Of a stretch of DNA of 64,000 bases, positions 59,271 through 64,000 are shown in pieces. The stretch is from NCBI RefSeq assembly GCF_039541915.1, contig NZ_BAABHD010000021.1, positions 124,001 through 188,000 on the forward strand, in the 5' to 3' direction. The notes under the pieces are model-generated. The model was given only the letters and a program-made list of their open reading frames with translations. It was not told the origin of the DNA and searched no databases. Position 1 is the first letter of the stretch. Each line of letters begins with the position of its first letter. The position numbers and the translations under genes are program-made. This DNA comes from Nibrella saemangeumensis (GTDB taxonomy: Bacteria > Bacteroidota > Bacteroidia > Cytophagales > Spirosomataceae).

Positions 59271-61466
59271 ATGAACGTTTCTCTCGAACAAACTCCACTC
59301 GCTGCGCCCGAACGCAGAAAGCCGGTTACGGGCCAGCCCGTTGTGGAGCGCTTTGAGTACGACAACCTGATTGTCCGCAACTTCGGCGTCGCTACCATCA
59401 TCTGGGGTGTCGTCGGCATGCTGGTCGGTGTCCTCATTGCCTCACAGCTCTTTTCGCCGGCCATGAACCTGGGCAATCAGTACACCACCTTCGGCCGGAT
59501 TCGCCCGCTGCATACCAACGCGGTGATCTTCGCTTTTGTGGGTAATGCCATTTTTATGGGCGTGTATTACTCGCTGCAGCGGCTCTGCAAGGCACGAATG
59601 TTCAGCGACCTGCTGAGCAAGATTCACTTCTGGGGCTGGCAGCTGATCATCGTGGCGGCCGCCCTGACGCTGCCCCTGGGTATGACTACCTCCAAGGAGT
59701 ACGCTGAACTGGAGTGGCCGATTGACATTGCCATTACCCTGATCTGGGTGGTCTTTGGTATCAACATGTTCGGTACCATCATCAAGCGCCGGGAGCGTCA
59801 CCTGTACGTGGCCATCTGGTTTTACATCGCGACGTTTATCACCGTTGCTGTGCTGCACGTGGTAAACTCGATGGAAATGCCGGTTAGCTTCCTGAAAAGC
59901 TACTCCATGTACGCTGGTGTGCAGGATGCCCTGGTGCAGTGGTGGTACGGTCACAATGCCGTGGCATTTTTCCTGACGACACCGTTCCTAGGTCTGATGT
60001 ATTACTTCCTGCCCAAAATGGCGAACCGTCCGGTATACTCCTATAAACTCTCGATTCTGCACTTCTGGGCGCTGATATTCATCTACATCTGGGCCGGTCC
60101 GCACCACCTGTTGTACAGCTCACTGCCCGACTGGGCGCAATCGCTGGGTGTCGTGTTCTCGATCATGCTGATTGCGCCGTCGTGGGGTGGTATGCTGAAC
60201 GGTCTGCTGACGCTGCGCGGTGCCTGGGATAAAGTGCGGGAAGATACGATTCTGAAGTTCATGGTGGTAGGCGTTACTGCCTACGGTATGGCCACTTTCG
60301 AAGGCCCGATGCTGTCGCTGAAGAACGTAAACGCCATCGCGCACTTTACTGACTGGGTCGTATCACACGTACACGTCGGTGCCCTGGGCTGGAACGGCTT
60401 CCTGACCTTCGCCGTGCTATACTGGCTGATCCCGAGAATGTACCGCACACCCCTGTACTCGAAGAAGTTGCTGAGCACACACTTCTGGTTAGGTACCCTG
60501 GGTATCGTGTTCTATGCCGTGCCGATGTATATCTCCGGCTTTGCGCAGGGTATGATGTGGAAAGAATTCACCCCGGAAGGCGTCCTGAAGTACCCGAACT
60601 TCCTGGAGACGACCATGCAGATCATCCCGATGCACATGATGCGGGCGTTTGGTGGTGTGCTTTACCTGGCCGGTGCCATTCTGATGGCCTACAACCTGTT
60701 TAAGACGATGGCCGCCGGCACGCTGGTTGCCAACGAGCCCGCTGAAGCACCGGCGCTGGAGAAAGAGTACGTGGCTACCGGTCATGATACCTACTGGCAC
60801 CGCTGGTTTGAGCGCAAGCCTATCCCGCTGCTGATCGGTTCGCTGGTGATGATTCTGATCGGTTCGCTGATCGAGTTGATCCCGACCTTCATGGTTGAGT
60901 CCAACGTACCGACTATTGCCACGGTAATGCCGTACACCGCCCTGGAAGTAGAAGGCCGCGACCTGTACATCCGCGAGGGTTGCGTCAACTGCCACAGCCA
61001 GCTGGTACGGCCGTTCCGCAGCGAAACCGAGCGCTACGGTGAATACTCGAAAGCCGGTGAGTTCGTCTACGACCACCCGTTCCTGTGGGGCTCCAAGCGG
61101 ACCGGACCGGATCTGCACCGCGAAGGTGGCAAGTACCCGGACTCCTGGCACTACCACCACATGCGCGACCCGAACGCTATGTCACCGGGCTCCATCATGC
61201 CGGCTTACCCCTGGCTGATCGACCAGAAGCTTGACGTAACAGATACGCAGGCTAAACTGAAAGCTTTGAGATCAGTAGGGGTACCCTACAGCGATATGGA
61301 GATTGCCTACGCCGATGCCGACATGGACAAGCAGGCGCAGAACATCACCGACCGGCTGGGCAAAGACGGCATCAAAGTCGAAAAAGACCGCGAGATCGTC
61401 GCCCTCATCGCCTACCTGCAACGCATCGGAACGGATATCAAAAAGCTGGAGACAGCGCAGAAATAA
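59271..61466 (+). CDS. ccoN: cbb3-type cytochrome c oxidase, fused subunits I and II (CcoNO)
   Basis: 731 residues. The first about 490 are the heme-copper subunit CcoN with twelve helices and metal-ligand histidines (RPLHTNAVIFAFVGN, WWYGHNAVAFFLTTPFLG, WAGPHHLLYSSLPDW, SHVHVGALGWNG). The rest is CcoO, a membrane-anchored monoheme cytochrome c with GCVNCHSQLVRPFRSE near residue 570 and the axial Met region PGSIMPAYPWL. The N-O fusion is usual in Bacteroidota. It is the catalytic core of a high-affinity terminal oxidase for low oxygen. ccoQ follows after a palindromic spacer. Confidence 0.96.
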   Translation: MNVSLEQTPLAAPERRKPVTGQPVVERFEYDNLIVRNFGVATIIWGVVGMLVGVLIASQLFSPAMNLGNQYTTFGRIRPLHTNAVIFAFVGNAIFMGVYYSLQRLCKARMFSDLLSKIHFWGWQLIIVAAALTLPLGMTTSKEYAELEWPIDIAITLIWVVFGINMFGTIIKRRERHLYVAIWFYIATFITVAVLHVVNSMEMPVSFLKSYSMYAGVQDALVQWWYGHNAVAFFLTTPFLGLMYYFLPKMANRPVYSYKLSILHFWALIFIYIWAGPHHLLYSSLPDWAQSLGVVFSIMLIAPSWGGMLNGLLTLRGAWDKVREDTILKFMVVGVTAYGMATFEGPMLSLKNVNAIAHFTDWVVSHVHVGALGWNGFLTFAVLYWLIPRMYRTPLYSKKLLSTHFWLGTLGIVFYAVPMYISGFAQGMMWKEFTPEGVLKYPNFLETTMQIIPMHMMRAFGGVLYLAGAILMAYNLFKTMAAGTLVANEPAEAPALEKEYVATGHDTYWHRWFERKPIPLLIGSLVMILIGSLIELIPTFMVESNVPTIATVMPYTALEVEGRDLYIREGCVNCHSQLVRPFRSETERYGEYSKAGEFVYDHPFLWGSKRTGPDLHREGGKYPDSWHYHHMRDPNAMSPGSIMPAYPWLIDQKLDVTDTQAKLKALRSVGVPYSDMEIAYADADMDKQAQNITDRLGKDGIKVEKDREIVALIAYLQRIGTDIKKLETAQK

Positions 61467-61470
61467 AATA

Positions 61471-61524
61471 GTTTCAGGTTTCAGGTTCGGCTCTCAGTCA
61501 AACTCGGAACCTGAAACCTGAAAC
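61471..61524. repeat. Perfect 18-bp inverted repeat within the cco operon
   Basis: GTTTCAGGTTTCAGGTTC at 61471-61488 and its exact reverse complement at 61507-61524, with an 18-nt loop. The arm holds two copies of the heptamer GTTTCAG. No T-run follows, so the transcript would read through; it could set mRNA stability between ccoNO and ccoQP. Confidence 0.85.
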
Positions 61525-61535
61525 AATAAACTAAG

Positions 61536-61703
61536 ATGTTCAAGCAATTCATCACCAAAATACCCGGAGCAGACGTCTACATGGTAACGTCGTTCCTGAC
61601 ATTCCTGGCCTTCTTTGTCTTGGTAGGACTTTACCTGGCCCTGGTCGACCGGAACTACATCAAACACATTAGCCAGCTACCGCTGGACGACTCAAACGAT
61701 TAA
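61536..61703 (+). CDS. ccoQ: CcoQ-like small cbb3 oxidase subunit
   Basis: 55 residues with one membrane helix (MVTSFLTFLAFFVLVGLYLALV) followed by DRNYIKHISQLPLDDSND. Position between ccoNO and ccoP, length and topology fit CcoQ or the equivalent small subunit; primary sequence is poorly conserved in this family. Start 11 nt after the palindrome, ccoP 20 nt downstream. Confidence 0.8.
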   Translation: MFKQFITKIPGADVYMVTSFLTFLAFFVLVGLYLALVDRNYIKHISQLPLDDSND

Positions 61704-61723
61704 TCTTTTTGCAGCTTATAGCC

Positions 61724-62563
61724 ATGAATCTGCCCTTGTTACAAACTATTCTGCTCAGCGCACCCGGTTCCGACCACCTGTTTGGTGAGGTTAAAACGGT
61801 AGAGGATGTGTTCCTGGCCGCGGTCGTCGGTATCATCATCCTGGTCTGTGCGCTGGTCCTGGTTCAGGTTATTCACCTGTACCTGACCGTTCGTGAGCTT
61901 AACCAGCCGGCCGAGTCTGCCCAGGCTGTGGTAGCCAGGCCGAAGAAGACTTTCTGGCAATACTTCACCGGCCTGGTGCCCATAAGCCAGGAGAAAGAAC
62001 TGGTGATGGAGCATAGCTACGACGGCATTCAGGAACTCGACAATCCGACTCCGCCCTGGTTTATGTCGCTTTTCTACGGTACCATCGCTATTGGTGTGGT
62101 CTACCTGATCTACTACCATGTTATTGATACCGACAGCCTGCAAATTGCGGAGTACACCCAGGAGGTAGCCATCGCCGAAAAGCAGCGCGAAGAATACATT
62201 AAGAAGGTAGCCGGCAACATCAACGAAAATACGGTGACGATGGTGGCCGATGCCAAAGGCCTGGAATCCGGTAAAACGCTCTATACCCAGTATTGTGTAG
62301 CCTGCCACGGCGAACAGGCCGAAGGAAAAGTTGGCCCGAACCTGACCGATGAGTACTGGCTGCATGGTGGTGACATCAAAGCCGTATTCCACTCCATCAC
62401 CGAAGGGATACCCGACAAAGGGATGATCTCGTGGAAAAACCAGCTCAACCCGCTGCAAATCCAGCAGATCTCCAGCTTTGTGCTGTCACTGAAAGGCACC
62501 AACCCCGCTAACGCCAAAGAACCGCAGGGAACCAAGGCAGGTGAGGAAGTAGCAGCCCGATAA
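61724..62563 (+). CDS. ccoP: cbb3-type oxidase subunit III (CcoP), one heme domain
   Basis: 279 residues. Two membrane segments (VFLAAVVGIIILVCALVLVQ and MSLFYGTIAIGVVYLIYYH), joined by a loop with YDGIQELDNPTPPWF, the conserved CcoP/FixP sequence. A C-terminal cytochrome c domain carries CVACHGEQ near residue 190 and PDKGMISWKNQLNP with the axial Met. Only one heme motif is visible, whereas proteobacterial CcoP usually has two. The ATG at 61724 is preferred over a TTG five codons upstream. Confidence 0.93.
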   Translation: MNLPLLQTILLSAPGSDHLFGEVKTVEDVFLAAVVGIIILVCALVLVQVIHLYLTVRELNQPAESAQAVVARPKKTFWQYFTGLVPISQEKELVMEHSYDGIQELDNPTPPWFMSLFYGTIAIGVVYLIYYHVIDTDSLQIAEYTQEVAIAEKQREEYIKKVAGNINENTVTMVADAKGLESGKTLYTQYCVACHGEQAEGKVGPNLTDEYWLHGGDIKAVFHSITEGIPDKGMISWKNQLNPLQIQQISSFVLSLKGTNPANAKEPQGTKAGEEVAAR

Positions 62564-62618
62564 AACAACATAGTACCTGAAATACCCACTCGACGTACCC
62601 GATTAAATAAAGGAAATC

Positions 62619-64000
62619 ATGCAACCAAACGTTGCCTCTTATAAAGACACTTTCCGTGACCACCTGTCAAATGCCAGGGATAATGGTGATCGGAAGTGGC
62701 TGCACCCACGGGTCATCAAAGGTCCACTGCACCGCTGGCGGACCGTGGTGGCCTGGGTGCTGCTGACGGCCCTGTTTACCGGACCTTTCCTGAGCTACGA
62801 CGGCCACCCGCTGTTTCTGTTCAATGTCCTGGAGCGGCAGTTCATCGTCTTCGGAGTCACGTTCTGGCCGCAGGATTTCCACCTGGTGGCCATTGGGCTC
62901 ATTACCTTCATTGTCTTCATCATCCTTTTTACGGTGGTGTACGGACGGGTATGGTGCGGCTGGGCCTGCCCCCAGACGATCTTTATGGAAATGGTATTCC
63001 GGAAGATCGAGATTTGGATCGAAGGCGATCACAACGCCCGGAAACGGCTCGATGCGGCTCCGTGGACAACGGATAAAGTCCTGAAGAAAACGGCCAAGCA
63101 TACCATCTTCTTCCTGATCGCGTTCGTCATCAGCAACACGTTTCTGGCCTATATCATCGGCAAAGATGCCCTGCTGGAAATCGTCACCGACAACCCGGCC
63201 AACCACCTCGGTGGCCTGGCATCGATCCTGATTTTCACCGGCGCATTTTACGTCGTGTTTGCCAAATTGAGGGAGATTGTCTGCATCACCATTTGCCCCT
63301 ACGGTCGTCTGCAGGGGGTGCTGCTGGACAAAAACTCGATCGTGGTCGCCTACGATGATGTGCGGGGTGAACCTCGCGGAAAGATCAAAAAGAACGAATC
63401 GCCGATTCAACTGAAAGGAGACTGCATCGACTGCGCCCTGTGTGTCCACGTCTGCCCGACGGGTATCGACATCCGTAACGGTACCCAACTGGAGTGTATC
63501 AACTGTACGGCCTGCATTGATGCCTGCGACAGTGTGATGGACAAAGTAGGGCGGCCGCGCGGCCTCATCCGGTATGACTCGCTGGCGGGTATTCAGGAGA
63601 AGAAGCCCCTGCGATTTACCGCCCGGATCAAAGCCTATAGCGCTGTACTGGTTGCGTTGATTGGGGTACTGGTCTTTTTGCTGGTCAGCCGCTCCGACGT
63701 GGAGACGACGTTGCTGCGGGCACCGGGGCAACTTTACCAGCGCGAAGCCAACGGCATGGTTTCTAACCTGTATACGATTGAAGTGGTGAATAAGACCTAC
63801 CGGTCTATGCCGGTACGGTTCCGGCTCAGCCGGCCCGACGCCACCATCCGGATGGTACAGCCACTGACAGCCGTACCGGCCAGCGATATGGCCAAAGGCG
63901 TGTTCTTTATTCTGCTGCCGGAAAAGAGTATCCAGGAAAGCAGCACAAAGTTAGAGCTGGAAGTAATTTCCGGCGATAAAGTTATTGAACGGTCAACAAC
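62619..64000 (+). CDS. ccoG: Cytochrome c oxidase accessory protein CcoG, 3' truncated by the window
   Basis: 460 residues visible, open to the window edge. A good ribosome site (AAAGGAAAT) precedes the ATG. Membrane segments flank cysteine motifs VWCGWACPQTIF and CITICPYGRLQG, and a dicluster ferredoxin domain follows (CIDCALCVHVCPTG and CINCTACIDACDS). The C-terminal part is an Ig-like periplasmic domain. CcoG reduces copper during cbb3 assembly in known systems. It continues the cco operon, 55 nt after ccoP. Confidence 0.95.
   Translation, partial: MQPNVASYKDTFRDHLSNARDNGDRKWLHPRVIKGPLHRWRTVVAWVLLTALFTGPFLSYDGHPLFLFNVLERQFIVFGVTFWPQDFHLVAIGLITFIVFIILFTVVYGRVWCGWACPQTIFMEMVFRKIEIWIEGDHNARKRLDAAPWTTDKVLKKTAKHTIFFLIAFVISNTFLAYIIGKDALLEIVTDNPANHLGGLASILIFTGAFYVVFAKLREIVCITICPYGRLQGVLLDKNSIVVAYDDVRGEPRGKIKKNESPIQLKGDCIDCALCVHVCPTGIDIRNGTQLECINCTACIDACDSVMDKVGRPRGLIRYDSLAGIQEKKPLRFTARIKAYSAVLVALIGVLVFLLVSRSDVETTLLRAPGQLYQREANGMVSNLYTIEVVNKTYRSMPVRFRLSRPDATIRMVQPLTAVPASDMAKGVFFILLPEKSIQESSTKLELEVISGDKVIERST

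Noticed and set aside
62667..63731. 354-residue open frame antisense to ccoG
   Set aside because: The plus strand encodes an intact CcoG with all cysteine motifs, although that gene runs off the window.

Overview
The window looks like chromosomal DNA of a Cytophagales bacterium close to Spirosoma and its relatives (Bacteroidota). The reasons are two SusC/SusD outer-membrane pairs, a GldA gliding-motility ATPase, a fused CcoNO cbb3 oxidase subunit, a fused SerB-SerA protein, DUF2911, DUF4136 and DUF4397 proteins, and promoter-like TAnnTTTG elements of the Bacteroidota type. The sequence is moderately GC-rich and densely coding. I see no rRNA, tRNA, insertion sequence, prophage or CRISPR array.

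Layout. 1-5.4 kb: the 3' part of rarA, convergent with an arginine cluster (N-acyltransferase, argG, a glycosyltransferase, argC). 5.7-8.8 kb: aat, then proB-proA. 8.8-11.3 kb: an FGGY sugar kinase and a mannose-6-phosphate isomerase. 11.5-18.7 kb: a mixed stretch with a HExxH membrane protein, an AT-rich SEC-C gene, an ArgE-like deacylase, a trypsin-like protease, a DUF937 protein, a spore-photolyase-like radical SAM enzyme and a coiled-coil outer-membrane protein. 18.9-21.9 kb: a two-gene serine pathway (serC-like and a serB-serA fusion). 22-28.4 kb: a YheT-type hydrolase, acyl-CoA dehydrogenase, DUF2911 protein and a large YncE/phosphoesterase. 28.7-34.5 kb: panD, a flippase-like membrane protein, rfaE2, a zinc peptidase, a holin-like protein, an exported methyltransferase and an APC permease. 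34.6-38.5 kb: a 1276-residue PmoA-like/PVC-type/cytochrome c fusion. 38.6-43.9 kb: gldA, an AAA/DUF4143 ATPase, a DUF4136 lipoprotein, aroB and a Tat-exported aminotransferase. 44-55.3 kb: two divergent susC-susD-lipoprotein sets. 55.4-58.9 kb: an epimerase, an arsenosugar pair and small genes. 59-64 kb: the cbb3 oxidase operon ccoS-ccoNO-ccoQ-ccoP-ccoG, with ccoG cut by the window edge.

The genes include parts of glutamate-derived arginine and proline synthesis, serine synthesis, pantothenate and aromatic precursors, and a low-oxygen respiratory chain.

The least ordinary layer is non-coding. Two long nested palindromes (8782-8866 and 28445-28583) share an architecture of mini-hairpins with TGT/ACA triloops but have different stem sequences. 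A second class, built from degenerate 7- or 8-nt units that are often folded into inverted repeats, occurs at 13196, 22753 (inside a coding region, in frame), 42637, 42722, 43938, 55268 and 61471. In addition, one susC gene has a probable leader of about 390 nt with several hairpins, and perfect palindromes sit at the starts of the acyl-CoA dehydrogenase and AAA-ATPase genes.
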